Counted from the first letter of the stretch, positions 1-8,627 are shown. The stretch: 64,000 nucleotides of DNA from Microbacterium profundi (GCF_000763375.1 NZ_JPSY01000002.1:1-64000); one strand, 5' to 3'. Numbers and translations: made by a program. The notes: generated by a model not told the origin, from the sequence alone.

Positions 1-28
1 ACACCGCCGAACTTCTCTTAGAAGAAAC

Positions 29-60
29 AAAATGGCCACCCCACACAGGGTGGCCATTTT
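29..60. terminator. Intrinsic terminator hairpin, probably bidirectional
   Basis: A perfect 13-bp inverted repeat (29-41 pairs with 48-60, loop cacaca) has A-rich sequence on its left flank and ends in TTTT on its right. It lies just beyond the stop of the minus-strand reductase gene and could also end a gene coming from left of the window. Bases 1-28 hold no recognisable gene. Confidence 0.85.
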
Positions 61-91
61 GCGTTTGACGACAGTTTTCGCCTGACTGTGC

Positions 92-652
92 TCAGCGACC
101 TGGAGGCCCGTCCACCACGGTCGGGATGTACTCGAGCAGCTGAGTGCGGCGGTCGAACGTTCGAGCCTCGACGAGTTCGAGGGTCACGTCCGGATAGCCG
201 TCGAAGATGCGCTCGCGTCCGCTTGCCCCCGTGATCACGGGGAAGATCACAACCCGGTAGCGGTCGACGAGCCCCGCGTTCAGGAACGAGCGGCACAGCG
301 CGACGCTGCCGATCGTGCGCAGCGGTCGATCCGACTCCTCTTTCAGGCGGCCGACGTAGTCGACGGCATCCGTGTCGACGAGCGTCGAGTTCGCCCACGT
401 CAACGGCGCGCGGAGCGACGACGAGAACACGTACTTGGGAATGCCGTTGAGCGCATCCGTGCCCGGTTCGCCGCCCGCGGTGAGCTTGGACATCACACGA
501 TAGGTGTTCGCTCCCATAAGCAGCGGATCGTCCCCCGCCGGGGCGTCATCGAGCCAGTCGAGGTACTCGGGGCTCTCCATCCCCCACCATCCAGGCCAGC
601 CCACCGCGGAGCCGTCGAGCGAGCAGATGAAGTCGATCGTCAGAGTCTGCAT
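92..652 (-). CDS. RibD C-terminal domain (dihydrofolate reductase-like) protein
   Basis: A 186-residue cytoplasmic protein of the RibD_C/DHFR-like fold, the family of small NADPH-dependent reductases common in actinobacteria. It begins with the typical strand MQTLTIDFICSLDG, and the nucleotide-binding segment LLMGANTYRVM follows near residue 45. A clear ribosome binding site (AAGGAG) lies just upstream of the ATG. These proteins are usually annotated as dihydrofolate reductase family proteins, but the substrate is generally unknown, and this one lies in no riboflavin or folate operon. The gene runs towards the terminator at 29-60. Confidence 0.85.
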   Translation of the reverse strand: MQTLTIDFICSLDGSAVGWPGWWGMESPEYLDWLDDAPAGDDPLLMGANTYRVMSKLTAGGEPGTDALNGIPKYVFSSSLRAPLTWANSTLVDTDAVDYVGRLKEESDRPLRTIGSVALCRSFLNAGLVDRYRVVIFPVITGASGRERIFDGYPDVTLELVEARTFDRRTQLLEYIPTVVDGPPGR

Positions 653-708
653 GTCGTCTCCTTCGCTTCGGGCAGGAGTTTATGCCTTTCGGCGACCGTG
701 CGGAACCC

Positions 709-1326
709 TCACTCGAACAGCGGCAGCACGAGGCTGACGGCGATCACGATCATGACCAGGGCGATGAGCGCATCGAGGATCCGCCACGCCCGCGCGGTGT
801 TCAGCCAGCGCGCGAGCCCGCGCGCACCGTAACCGAGTGCGGTGAACCACAGCACGCTCGCCAGCATCGCGCCCGCCGCGAACAGCCACCGCCCATCGCC
901 GTGCGTCGCGGCGATCGAGCCGAGCATCAGCACAGTGTCCAGGTACACATGGGGGTTCAACCAGGTCAGGGCGAGCGCGAGCGCGATCACGGCGGTCAGC
1001 CGTCCCGTCCGCTTCGCAGGGGCAGCATCCTGCAGTGTCTGGTCGGCGCCGCGCCACGCTCTACGGGCCGCGAGCAGACCATAGACGAGCAGCACTACGG
1101 CACCCAGTATGCGCGCGGCATCCACCAGCCACGGCACCCTCTCGAGCAGGAACCCGAGCCCGGCGACTCCGGTCGCGATGAGCACAGCGTCGGACAGCGC
1201 GCAGATGACGACGACGACGAGCACATGCTCGCGTCGAATGCCCTGCCGGAGGACGAAGACGTTCTGGGCGCCGATCGCGATGATGAGGGAGAGGCCGAGA
1301 CCGAGGCCGGCGAAGAACGAGATCAC
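709..1326 (-). CDS. lysE: LysE/ArgO-family basic amino acid exporter
   Basis: A 205-residue inner-membrane protein with about six hydrophobic segments. It has the LysE family N-terminus (GLSLIIAIGAQNVFVLRQG) and the conserved TWLNPHVYLD segment near residues 120-130. Known members export L-lysine and L-arginine and protect cells from overload when growing on peptides. The gene is divergent from a LysG-type regulator, the arrangement seen in Corynebacterium glutamicum. The GTG start is preceded by TAACGT six bases upstream (plus-strand 1333-1338), which fits a leaderless transcript. Exporter class is secure; lysine and arginine as substrates are inferred from family and neighbour. Confidence 0.9.
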   Translation of the reverse strand: MISFFAGLGLGLSLIIAIGAQNVFVLRQGIRREHVLVVVVICALSDAVLIATGVAGLGFLLERVPWLVDAARILGAVVLLVYGLLAARRAWRGADQTLQDAAPAKRTGRLTAVIALALALTWLNPHVYLDTVLMLGSIAATHGDGRWLFAAGAMLASVLWFTALGYGARGLARWLNTARAWRILDALIALVMIVIAVSLVLPLFE

Positions 1327-1396
1327 TCTTCGACGTTATGGTGTGGGTGACATTAGCGCCAACGAACATATCTTATGAACCATTAGTATGGCTTAC
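1327..1396. promoter_or_regulatory. Divergent lysE-lysG promoter region
   Basis: On the minus strand TAACGT (1333-1338) lies 6 nt before the lysE GTG. On the plus strand TAGTAT (1384-1389) lies 7 nt before the ATG at 1397. Both fit -10 boxes of leaderless mRNAs, and neither start has a Shine-Dalgarno sequence. The AT-rich stretch between them, with a repeated cattag (1361 and 1381), is the expected site of LysG binding. The binding site itself is inferred. Confidence 0.5.
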
Positions 1397-2284
1397 ATGG
1401 TTGGTATCTCACCGGAGCTGGCGTCGACCATTGCGGCGATCGTCGACGAGGGCAGTCTCGACGCGGCAGCGCGTGCGCTGCACATCACCCCGTCGGCGGT
1501 GAGCCAGCGGCTCAAGACCCTCGAGCAGCAGCTCGGGCAGGTCCTGATCGTGCGCGGCCGGCCCGCGAAGGCGACGGCGGCGGGGGAGTCGGTGGTGCGG
1601 ATGGCGCGCCAGATCGCGTTGCTCGAACACGACGCGCTGTCGGCGCTCGGGCTCGACGCGGCCGGCGAAAGAGTCAGCGTCCCGCTCGCCGTCAACGCGG
1701 ACTCGATGGCGACCTGGTTCCTCGCGCCACTCGCGCGTCTGGCAGAGGTCCACGACATCGACTTCGACCTTCACCGTGACGATCAGACGTTCACCGCTCG
1801 GCTGCTGGAATCCGGCGAGGTCATGGCAGCAGTCACGTCCGAGCAGTCTCCGGTCGCAGGATGCACGGTCGCGCCGCTGGGCGTGCTGCGCTACGAGGCG
1901 ATGGCGACCCCCGCATTCGTCGAGCGGTGGTTCCCCGACGGCGTCACCGAACCGGCGCTGCGACGTGCACCGTTCGTCGACTTCGACCGGCGTGACACAC
2001 TGCAGCACAGCTGGTTGCGCTCTCGCGGAATAGATGAGCAGGGCATACCCCGGCACTACGTCCCCGCGTCATACGACTACGCCCAGGCCGTGCTGCTCGG
2101 CCTCGGGTGGGGCATGCTGCCCGGGTCGCAGGCGACCGATGCCGCGGCATCCGGTGCCGCGCGCCCACTGGGTGGCGACCCCATCCACGTGCCGCTTTAC
2201 TGGCAGCAGTGGAACCTGCGATCTGCGCTGCTCGACGCGATCGCGGCAGAGGTCATCGCAGAGGCCGAACGCGTCCTGAACTGA
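1397..2284 (+). CDS. lysG: LysR-family regulator of LysG/ArgP type
   Basis: A 295-residue LysR-type transcription factor. The winged HTH occupies roughly residues 1-60 (AARALHITPSAVSQRLKTLE), and the LysG/ArgP-typical GRPAKATAAGE follows, then a substrate-binding effector domain. In C. glutamicum, LysG activates lysE when lysine, arginine or histidine accumulate; the divergent lysE here supports the same job. An in-frame ATG exists at 1388. I prefer 1397 because TAGTAT sits seven bases before it, as in a leaderless gene, and because its distance to the IVDEG motif matches known LysG proteins better. Confidence 0.88.
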   Translation: MVGISPELASTIAAIVDEGSLDAAARALHITPSAVSQRLKTLEQQLGQVLIVRGRPAKATAAGESVVRMARQIALLEHDALSALGLDAAGERVSVPLAVNADSMATWFLAPLARLAEVHDIDFDLHRDDQTFTARLLESGEVMAAVTSEQSPVAGCTVAPLGVLRYEAMATPAFVERWFPDGVTEPALRRAPFVDFDRRDTLQHSWLRSRGIDEQGIPRHYVPASYDYAQAVLLGLGWGMLPGSQATDAAASGAARPLGGDPIHVPLYWQQWNLRSALLDAIAAEVIAEAERVLN

Positions 2285-2308
2285 CGGAACGCGTCGCTCA
2301 GCGGTCGG

Positions 2309-2989
2309 TCAGTCGGCGAGGGCGAGTGCGCGGAACGCGTCGCGTTCACGCAGCGAATCGCGACGGCTGGCCGATGCCTCGACGGCGGCGCCGGGCGGGC
2401 GCTGTCCTGTGGTGCGGTGATACAGCTCGTCGATCAGTCGCGTCGCGAGTGAGACGAGCTGGCCGATCTCCTTCTCGTCGCGGTCGATCCACACGCAGCG
2501 CGGCTCATCATGGATCGGGCGGAAACTGTCGTGCTCCTCCCACACGAACAGGGTGCGCTCCGCGCCCAGCACGTGCTGCTGCCACCAGACCTGGCGCAGA
2601 TAGGTGCGGGGGATCGTGCGCCAGTTCTTGTTCGTGGTCTTGATCTCGGCGAGCAGGATGCGACCTCCGCTGTCCTGGACGATGCCGTCAGGGGTGGCGA
2701 GATGGCGATGCTCGGTCTCGGCCCGGAACAGCGCCGACGACGGATGGATGCCGTGCGTGCCGGCGACCCAGGAGGCGATCTCCGGCTCGCGGCGGCGGCC
2801 ATGATCGGTGTACGCGTTGCCGCCGAAGTGCGCCCCGCCGCCGAGCTTCGTATCGGCGGCGCGGGCGATCGACTTGTCTCCGGAGAGCCCGGCGACGTCA
2901 GTGGCCGTGATACCTCGGGTACGTGCCCTGAGCCAGGCGACGCGGTCACGGGAGTCCGCGACGATTCGAGCCTGCAGTTCGGGAGTCAC
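2309..2989 (-). CDS. YqaJ-like (lambda exonuclease-type) nuclease
   Basis: About 226 residues with the YqaJ/lambda exonuclease core of the PD-(D/E)xK superfamily. Visible elements are GRRREPEIASW (first acidic residue), ATPDGI (catalytic Asp) and LAEIKTT (the E-x-K pair). Phage homologues resect double-stranded DNA for annealing-type recombination. No RecT-like annealase or phage gene is nearby, so this is a chromosomal stand-alone copy, as often found in Microbacteriaceae. The start could be ATG 2992 or GTG 2989; TAATCT ends six bases before the GTG, favouring a leaderless start there. Biological role unknown. Confidence 0.8.
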   Translation of the reverse strand: MTPELQARIVADSRDRVAWLRARTRGITATDVAGLSGDKSIARAADTKLGGGAHFGGNAYTDHGRRREPEIASWVAGTHGIHPSSALFRAETEHRHLATPDGIVQDSGGRILLAEIKTTNKNWRTIPRTYLRQVWWQQHVLGAERTLFVWEEHDSFRPIHDEPRCVWIDRDEKEIGQLVSLATRLIDELYHRTTGQRPPGAAVEASASRRDSLRERDAFRALALAD

Positions 2990-2995
2990 CATTCG

Positions 2996-3001
2996 AGATT
3001 A
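2996..3001 (-). promoter_or_regulatory. Candidate -10 box of the yqaJ-like gene
   Basis: On the minus strand this reads TAATCT and ends 6 nt before the GTG at 2989, the spacing expected for a leaderless mRNA. There is no Shine-Dalgarno sequence. Confidence 0.45.
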
Positions 3002-3070
3002 CCCGCGGGCACGGACGCGCGAGACCAGCCGCGCCGGGTTGCGTCGGCTCGGCCTCGCTGCGTCGGAAGC

Positions 3071-4435
3071 TCAGCCTGCCGCCGGCCGGCCCTCGGGGCC
3101 ATGCGAGCCCACGACATACTCTTCGAGCGGCACCTTGTCGCTCTTCCACGCATCGAGAACCGGCTGAACGATGCGCCAGCACTCCTCGGCAGCATCGCCT
3201 CGCACCGCCAGCACGGGGTCTGCATCGAGAATGCACGAGAGCACCTCGGCATAGGCCTTGAGAGCGCCAGGGCCTAGTTCAGCAGACATCGTCGTCCGCT
3301 CCAACTCGAAGGGATCAGCCTCGCCGTTGACGTTGAGTTCCAGAGAGATCTCCGCCGTGCCGAGCGAGAATCGCAGCACGGCTCCCTCCGCGTCTCCGCG
3401 GAGGCCGACGGGCACATGGCGCACCGGGCGGAATCGCACGACGATCTCACGGGAGGGATCTCCGATGGCCTTTCCGGAGCGCAACGTGATCGGCACGCCG
3501 GCCCAGCGGGCGTTGCGCACTTCGAAGGTCGCCGCTCCCAGTGTCTCGGTGTTGCGCGCCGGATCGACATCGGGCTCGTCCACATACGAAGGGAACTTGC
3601 GGTCGCCGACGCTGCCCGCGGTGTACCTCGCCCGGTAGGAGTTGTGCACCGGATCGTCCTCCCACACCGATGTCGCCCGCAGCACGGCTGTCGTCGCGGC
3701 GCGGAAGTCGACCTCGTCGAGGGTTGCCGGCTCCTCCATCGCGAACACCGCCAGCACCTGCAGGAGATGACTCTGGATCATGTCGACGAAGGCTCCTGCG
3801 CGGTCGTAGTAACCGGCACGGCCCTCCAGGCCCAGGGACTCGTCGTACGTGATCGAGACCGATTCGATGTCCGTGGCCGACCACAGCGGCTCCAGCACGC
3901 GGTTCGCGAAGCGCACGCCGAGCAGGTTCAGGGTGGTCGAGCGTCCGAGGAAGTGATCGACGCGGAACACCTGGCTCTCCGGAACGAGCAGGGCGAGACG
4001 CTCATTGAGCGCGCGAGCGCTGTCCTCATCGACGCCGAACGGCTTCTCGAGCGCCAGAACGATGCCCTTCGGCAGATCGATCGTCGCCATGGCATCGCAC
4101 GCCGCCGCCGCGACGGATGGTGGCACCGCGAAGTACAGCGCCAGCGGTGCCTTCTTCTCGGACAGAAGCTTCTTCAGGTCGTCGACGGACGTGATGTCGG
4201 CGCGGTGATACTCGGTCTCCACCCGCGTCATCGCGTCCGCGGCATCCGATGACGTGAACGCGATCTGCACGACATCGCGCCACTTGTCGTCCGTCCAATC
4301 GTCCATACCGGCGCCGATCAGCGCAATGGTGCGCTTCGGCTCCGTCATCAGCAGCTGGCCCAACGCCGGCAGCAGCAGCCGTGAGGTGAGGTCGCCGGAT
4401 GCTCCGAAGATCATGAGTGTGGTGTGCTGGGCCAT
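3071..4435 (-). CDS. zwf: Glucose-6-phosphate 1-dehydrogenase
   Basis: A 454-residue enzyme that oxidises glucose 6-phosphate to 6-phosphogluconolactone with NADP+, the entry to the oxidative pentose phosphate pathway. The nucleotide-binding GASGDLTSRLLLPAL lies near residues 11-25. The substrate-binding/catalytic signature appears as FRVDHFLGR, the family RIDHYLG block, and GRAGYYDRAGAFVDMIQSH follows. The frame extends upstream, but the ATG at 4435 gives the normal N-terminus, and TACGGT lies seven bases before it. No opcA, tal, tkt or gnd is adjacent, so this may be a second G6PDH copy outside the usual pentose-phosphate cluster. Confidence 0.93.
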   Translation of the reverse strand: MAQHTTLMIFGASGDLTSRLLLPALGQLLMTEPKRTIALIGAGMDDWTDDKWRDVVQIAFTSSDAADAMTRVETEYHRADITSVDDLKKLLSEKKAPLALYFAVPPSVAAAACDAMATIDLPKGIVLALEKPFGVDEDSARALNERLALLVPESQVFRVDHFLGRSTTLNLLGVRFANRVLEPLWSATDIESVSITYDESLGLEGRAGYYDRAGAFVDMIQSHLLQVLAVFAMEEPATLDEVDFRAATTAVLRATSVWEDDPVHNSYRARYTAGSVGDRKFPSYVDEPDVDPARNTETLGAATFEVRNARWAGVPITLRSGKAIGDPSREIVVRFRPVRHVPVGLRGDAEGAVLRFSLGTAEISLELNVNGEADPFELERTTMSAELGPGALKAYAEVLSCILDADPVLAVRGDAAEECWRIVQPVLDAWKSDKVPLEEYVVGSHGPEGRPAAG

Positions 4436-4442
4436 GCGCCCC

Positions 4443-4448
4443 ACCGTA
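4443..4448 (-). promoter_or_regulatory. Candidate zwf -10 box (leaderless)
   Basis: The minus strand reads TACGGT, 7 nt before the zwf ATG. The 76-bp gap to the divergent GH15 gene must also hold that gene's promoter; CAGACT at 4499-4504, 7 nt before its ATG, is a weak candidate. Confidence 0.4.
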
Positions 4449-4511
4449 GTCGGCACCGAGAGATCACGACAGGGCTGGATCCCGGATGCGGTCACTGCCA
4501 GACTCAGACGG

Positions 4512-6302
4512 ATGCCATCTCCGATCGAAGACTACGCGCTGCTCAGCGACTGCCGCACGGCGGCTCTCGTCTCCCGTGATGGCAGCATCGACTGGCTCTG
4601 CCTGCCGCGCTTCGACGCGCCGTCGATCTTCGGCGCGCTGCTGGGGGATCCGACGCACGGATGCTGGACGCTGCGGCCGCGCGACGATCAGGCGACGATG
4701 CGCCGACGCTACATTCCGGACACCTTCATCCTCGTGACCCGATGGGAGAGCGCGTCCGGTGTCGCCGAGGTGCACGAATTCATGCCGATGAGCGCGGAGC
4801 GCACCGACGTGGTCCGCCGCGTGATCGGCATCACAGGCAGTGTCGAGTTCACCACCGAGTTGCGGATGCATTTCGACTACGCCAGAGCGCTACCGTGGGT
4901 TCGGCAGGTGGGGACCAAGACCGTGCCGGCGCTGCGTGCGACGGCCGGGCCGGATGCCGTGATCGTCCGCGGCGTCGCGCTCAGGGCATCCGACCACGTC
5001 CACACCGGCCGTGTCACGGTGTCCGAAGGCGAGACGCGCGACCTCACCCTCACCTGGTTCCTCTCGCACGAGAGCGCACCCCATCCGCTGGACATCGAAG
5101 ACGCGGTCGCGCGAACCCGCTCCTGGTGGCAGGGATGGGCCAGCGGGATCGAGCACGAAGGACCGCATCGCGAGATCGTGGCGCGCTCGCTGCTGGTGCT
5201 GCGAGCCCTCACGAACAGAGACACCGGCGGCATCGTCGCGGCAGCGACGACGTCACTTCCGGAGGACTTCGGGGGATCGCGCAACTGGGACTACCGCTAC
5301 GTCTGGTTGCGCGACGCCGCACTGACGCTCGAAGTGCTCATCACCCACGGCTTCCTTCCCGAGGCCCAGCACTGGCGACTGTGGCTTCTACGTGCGGTCG
5401 CCGGCGACCCGGCCGAGGTGCAGATCATGTACGGCATCGCGGGAGAGCGCGACCTCGCCGAGCGCGAGCTCGTAGGGCTGCCCGGATATCAGGGGGCCTC
5501 GCCCGTTCGGATCGGCAACGGCGCCGTCGATCAGTACCAGGGCGACGTGATCGGAGAGGTGCTCGTCGCGCTCGAGGCGGCCCGGATCGCGGGGCTCGAG
5601 GAGTCGTCGTTCTCCTGGCCCCTGCAACGGGCCCTGCTCGAACGCGTCATCGCCGGGATGGAGCGTCCGGACAACGGCATCTGGGAGATCCGCGGTGAGC
5701 CGCAGTGGTTCACCCACTCCCGCGTCATGATGTGGGCGGCCCTCGATCGCGGAGTCCGCGCGGTGCGCGAGCACTCCTTGGCGGGCGACGCCGACCGCTG
5801 GGAGGGGATGCGCGACCGGCTGCGTGCCGAGATCGACGAGCGAGGAGTGCACGCGGACGGATACTTCGTGCAGCACTACGACTCGGACGAGGTGGATGCG
5901 TCGCTGCTCGTGCTGCCGCAGGTCGGCTACTGCGCCCCGGATGATCCCCGGATGATCCGCACCGTCGCGCAGATGGAGCAGACACTGCTCCGCGACGGGC
6001 TGCTGATGCGCTATCGCACGACGACCGGAGTCGACGGTCTCGCCGGTGGCGAGCATCCGTTCCTGGCATGCAGTTTCTGGCTCGTCGAGCAGTACGCTGC
6101 GAGCGGGCGCGTACAGGATGCCGAGGCGCTGATGACGCGACTGGTCGCTCTCTCGAACGATCTCGGCCTGCTCTCCGAGGAGTATGACGTCGACGGCGCC
6201 AGACATGCCGGGAACACACCGCAGGCGCTGTCACATCTCGCGCTGGTCCGTGCGGCGGATGCGCTCGGCGGACACTCCGGCCGCGCCGCCGACCGTCACT
6301 GA
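4512..6302 (+). CDS. Glycoside hydrolase family 15 protein (glucoamylase/trehalase-like)
   Basis: A 596-residue cytoplasmic enzyme (no signal peptide) with the actinobacterial GH15 layout: an N-terminal beta domain beginning IEDYALLSDCRTAALVSRDG, then the (alpha/alpha)6 barrel. Barrel motifs are NWDYRYVWLRDAAL (about 258-271), NGIWEIRGE with the proposed general acid E392, and HPFLACSFWLVEQ near the C-terminus. Members hydrolyse alpha-glucosidic bonds; mycobacterial homologues act on trehalose. The substrate cannot be read from sequence. An in-frame extension reaches to 4254 but overlaps zwf; ATG 4512 gives the conserved N-terminus. Confidence 0.88.
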   Translation: MPSPIEDYALLSDCRTAALVSRDGSIDWLCLPRFDAPSIFGALLGDPTHGCWTLRPRDDQATMRRRYIPDTFILVTRWESASGVAEVHEFMPMSAERTDVVRRVIGITGSVEFTTELRMHFDYARALPWVRQVGTKTVPALRATAGPDAVIVRGVALRASDHVHTGRVTVSEGETRDLTLTWFLSHESAPHPLDIEDAVARTRSWWQGWASGIEHEGPHREIVARSLLVLRALTNRDTGGIVAAATTSLPEDFGGSRNWDYRYVWLRDAALTLEVLITHGFLPEAQHWRLWLLRAVAGDPAEVQIMYGIAGERDLAERELVGLPGYQGASPVRIGNGAVDQYQGDVIGEVLVALEAARIAGLEESSFSWPLQRALLERVIAGMERPDNGIWEIRGEPQWFTHSRVMMWAALDRGVRAVREHSLAGDADRWEGMRDRLRAEIDERGVHADGYFVQHYDSDEVDASLLVLPQVGYCAPDDPRMIRTVAQMEQTLLRDGLLMRYRTTTGVDGLAGGEHPFLACSFWLVEQYAASGRVQDAEALMTRLVALSNDLGLLSEEYDVDGARHAGNTPQALSHLALVRAADALGGHSGRAADRH

Positions 6303-6324
6303 GCCGCGCCGAGCCGCCGGCGAT

Positions 6325-6353
6325 TTGGGCGACTGCGCCGGATGCCGTATTCT
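6325..6353 (+). promoter_or_regulatory. rplJ promoter
   Basis: TTGGGC (6325-6330), a 17-bp spacer and TATTCT (6348-6353) predict a start near 6360, about 200 bp upstream of rplJ, at the beginning of the leader RNA. Confidence 0.65.
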
Positions 6354-6359
6354 TGGATC

Positions 6360-6490
6360 AACCGAAGACCGCCGGTCGTCGTGATGTGCGTAAGCGCAGC
6401 ATGATCGAAGCACTGCTCAGCAGGGGCCCGCGCAGGTGTCACGAACAGTTTCTGAAGCTCCGTGCGCTTGCGCCGGAGCTTTTTTGTTTG
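6360..6490 (+). promoter_or_regulatory. L10 ribosomal-protein leader of rplJ-rplL
   Basis: The roughly 200-nt 5' region contains the segment typical of bacterial L10 leaders (gaagaccgccgg, then gcgtaagcgcagcatgatcg) that mimics the 23S rRNA site bound by L10-(L12)n. It ends in a terminator-like hairpin. This fits feedback control of the operon by its own product. The call is from sequence resemblance and position, not a covariance-model search. Confidence 0.7.
6455..6485 (+). terminator. Attenuator-like terminator inside the L10 leader
   Basis: The stem AAGCTCCG (6455-6462) pairs with CGGAGCTT (6474-6481) across an 11-nt loop and runs into a T-run at 6480-6485. It lies 72 bp upstream of the rplJ start, so readthrough or premature termination could set expression. 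Confidence 0.75.
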
Positions 6491-6557
6491 GCTTGTGGGG
6501 CGGTCGAGGTCGATGCCGCACCACCGTGCGGCATCTCGTACCCACCAAGGAGTGACC

Positions 6558-7046
6558 ATGGCGCAGAAGGATGCATCGGTTGCCGAGCTCACGAAGTCAT
6601 TCGAGAACTCGAACGCCGTCCTGCTGACCGAGTACCGCGGTCTGACGGTTGCCCAGCTCAAGGAGCTGCGTAACAGCATCCGTCAGGACGCTGAGTACGC
6701 CGTGGTGAAGAACACGCTGACCAAGATCGCCGCCAACAAGGCCGGCATCTCTGCGCTGGATGACGACCTCAAGGGTCCGTCGGCTGTCGCATTCGTTCAT
6801 GGCGACTTCGTCGCCACTGCGAAGGCTCTTCGTGATTTCGCCAAGGCCAACCCGCTTCTCGTGATCAAGGGCGGCGTGTTCGAGGGCAACACCCTCACCG
6901 CCGACGAGGTCAACATGTACGCCTCGCTCGAGAGCCGTGAGGTTCTGCTGGCGAAGGCTGCGGGCATGATGAAGGCGACGATGGCGAAGGCTGCGGCCAC
7001 CATCGACGCGCTTCGCGAAAAGCTGGAGACCGCACAGGCCGCGTGA
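6558..7046 (+). CDS. rplJ: 50S ribosomal protein L10
   Basis: A 162-residue protein that anchors the L7/L12 dimers to the ribosomal stalk base. The N-terminus is typical ([20 protein letters not shown]), followed by [13 protein letters not shown] and [11 protein letters not shown]; the Ala- and Lys-rich C-terminal helix binds L7/L12. AAGGAG at 6547-6552 selects the ATG at 6558; the frame is open further upstream through the leader but is not coding there. It is cotranscribed with rplL 49 bp downstream. rplK-rplA are not in this window. Confidence 0.97.
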   Translation: MAQKDASVAELTKSFENSNAVLLTEYRGLTVAQLKELRNSIRQDAEYAVVKNTLTKIAANKAGISALDDDLKGPSAVAFVHGDFVATAKALRDFAKANPLLVIKGGVFEGNTLTADEVNMYASLESREVLLAKAAGMMKATMAKAAATIDALREKLETAQAA

Positions 7047-7095
7047 GCGACCGGCGATCTCTTTCCACAAACCCCATCAATCTAGGAGATACATC

Positions 7096-7476
7096 ATGGC
7101 GAAGCTCACCACTGAGCAGCTGCTCGAGCAGTTTGCAGACCTGACCCTCGTCGAGCTCAGCGAGTTCGTGAAGGCGTTCGAGGAGAAGTTCGACGTCACC
7201 GCTGCTGCCCCCGCGGCCGCTGCTGGTGGCGCTGGCGCAGGCGCTGCTGAAGAGGTCGAGGAGAAGGATTCCTTCGACGTCATCCTCGAGGCTGCCGGCG
7301 ACAAGAAGATCCAGGTCATCAAGGCCGTCCGCGAGCTCACCTCGCTCGGCCTCGGCGAGGCCAAGGCCGTCGTCGACGGTGCACCGAAGGCCGTCCTTGA
7401 GGGCGCCAACAAGGAAGCCGCTGAGAAGGCCAAGGAAGTTCTCGAGGCTGCCGGCGCTTCTGTGACCCTGAAGTAA
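7096..7476 (+). CDS. rplL: 50S ribosomal protein L7/L12
   Basis: A 126-residue acidic stalk protein that recruits translation factor GTPases. The N-terminal dimerisation domain ([20 protein letters not shown]) is followed by an Ala/Gly hinge (about 36-53) and the C-terminal factor-binding domain with [25 protein letters not shown] lies 7 nt before the ATG. It is the last gene of the operon, followed by a hairpin at 7498-7523. Confidence 0.98.
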   Translation: MAKLTTEQLLEQFADLTLVELSEFVKAFEEKFDVTAAAPAAAAGGAGAGAAEEVEEKDSFDVILEAAGDKKIQVIKAVRELTSLGLGEAKAVVDGAPKAVLEGANKEAAEKAKEVLEAAGASVTLK

Positions 7477-7497
7477 CAGCGTCTCAACGCTTTATGG

Positions 7498-7523
7498 ATG
7501 CCCCGGGCTGATGCCCGGGGCAT
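7498..7523. terminator. Hairpin between convergent rplL and LacI-family gene
   Basis: ATGCCCCGGG (7498-7507) pairs with CCCGGGGCAT (7514-7523) over a 6-nt loop. The T tract is short, but the GC-rich perfect stem between convergent genes fits a terminator serving both strands. Confidence 0.7.
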
Positions 7524-7542
7524 TCGTGCGTCACGGGGTTGC

Positions 7543-8547
7543 TCAGCGCGGCGCGGCCGAGGAATTGCGCACGACGAGAGCGGATGCCGCGACGACATGC
7601 TCGACGTCGGCACCAGGGTGCTCCAACTGCCGAAGCAGGAGGTCGACCGCCCGCGCTCCCTGCTCTCGAGGTTGCTGCCGAATGGTCGTGAGGGCGAACA
7701 TCTCGGCATGCTGATGGTCATCGATTCCGACGACGCTCAGTTCGGTCGGCACGGCGATGCCCAGGCGGCGCGCGGCGATGATCGCGCTGATCGCCGTCTC
7801 ATCGCACACACCCACCACAGCGGACGGACGGGTCCGTCGGTTTCCCAGCAGGTCGACTGCGCTCTGGTATCCACTGGGCATGTCGCTCGCCGCTGGGCTC
7901 ACGCTGACGCGGTCGCTGAGACCGGCGGCATCCATCGCCTCGCGATAGCCCTTCAGCCGGAGAGCATCTCCGAATCCCCCACGAGAGTCGTCCTCACCCG
8001 CGCCGATGAAAGCGATCGCCGTGTGGCCGAGGTCGATCAGGTGCTCCGTCGCGATGCGAGCGGCAGCGGCGTCGTCGATCGACACCGAACTCGTACCAGG
8101 GTGATAGGGACCGATGGTCACAAGCGGGCGCTCGAGCCCGGTCAGCCGGTCGAGTTCGTGACTGAGCGGCTGGATACCCGCGGCGATGATGCCGTCGAAT
8201 CGTCGGCGGGGGAGTACCACGTCGAAGATCCGGTCTCTGGCGGCGGAGCCATCCGGAACGCCGTAGAGGGCGAGGTCGTAGTCGTGGGCGAGAAGGGCGT
8301 ACTGCACGCCGGTCAGCAGCTCGGAGAAGTACCAGCGGCTGATCGTCGGTACGACCACGCCGATCGTCAGTGTTCGTCCGGTCGCGAGACTCGTCGCTGA
8401 CGAGTGCGCGACGTACGAGAGCTCGCTCGCGGCCTGCGACACCAGCGCTCTGGTCTCGGCGGAGACGTATCCTCGGCCGCTCAACGCGCGACTGGCCGTC
8501 GCCTTGGAGACGCCGGCACGCGCCGCGACATCCGCGATCGTGCTCAT
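7543..8547 (-). CDS. LacI-family transcriptional regulator
   Basis: A 334-residue repressor-type protein. The LacI helix-turn-helix and hinge lie at residues 1-60 (TIADVAARAGVSKATASRAL), then a periplasmic-binding-protein-like effector domain starts at TLTIGVVVPTISRWYFSEL. The start at 8547 follows a strong GAGGAGG; the longer open frame upstream has no HTH. It is divergent from a sugar ABC importer, and the gap holds three palindromes suited to LacI-family binding. One of them nearly equals the CebR box. I infer that it represses the importer and perhaps itself, with an imported sugar as inducer. Confidence 0.9.
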   Translation of the reverse strand: MSTIADVAARAGVSKATASRALSGRGYVSAETRALVSQAASELSYVAHSSATSLATGRTLTIGVVVPTISRWYFSELLTGVQYALLAHDYDLALYGVPDGSAARDRIFDVVLPRRRFDGIIAAGIQPLSHELDRLTGLERPLVTIGPYHPGTSSVSIDDAAAARIATEHLIDLGHTAIAFIGAGEDDSRGGFGDALRLKGYREAMDAAGLSDRVSVSPAASDMPSGYQSAVDLLGNRRTRPSAVVGVCDETAISAIIAARRLGIAVPTELSVVGIDDHQHAEMFALTTIRQQPREQGARAVDLLLRQLEHPGADVEHVVAASALVVRNSSAAPR

Positions 8548-8615
8548 GCATCCTCCTCGACGTCGGCAGCCCATGGGCGCACTCGTGCACAGCGTAGTCC
8601 GACTGCCGCGCGAAA

Positions 8616-8627
8616 GGAACCGGTTCC
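8616..8627. promoter_or_regulatory. Palindromic operator 1 (LacI-type)
   Basis: The perfect 12-bp palindrome GGAACCGGTTCC has the central CG typical of LacI-family operators. It lies 69 bp upstream of the LacI gene start, on the side of that gene's own promoter. Confidence 0.55.

Noticed and set aside
4254..4511. 86-residue N-terminal extension of the GH15 protein
   Set aside because: It overlaps zwf coding sequence and has no GH15-like or signal-peptide character; the family starts at the ATG at 4512.
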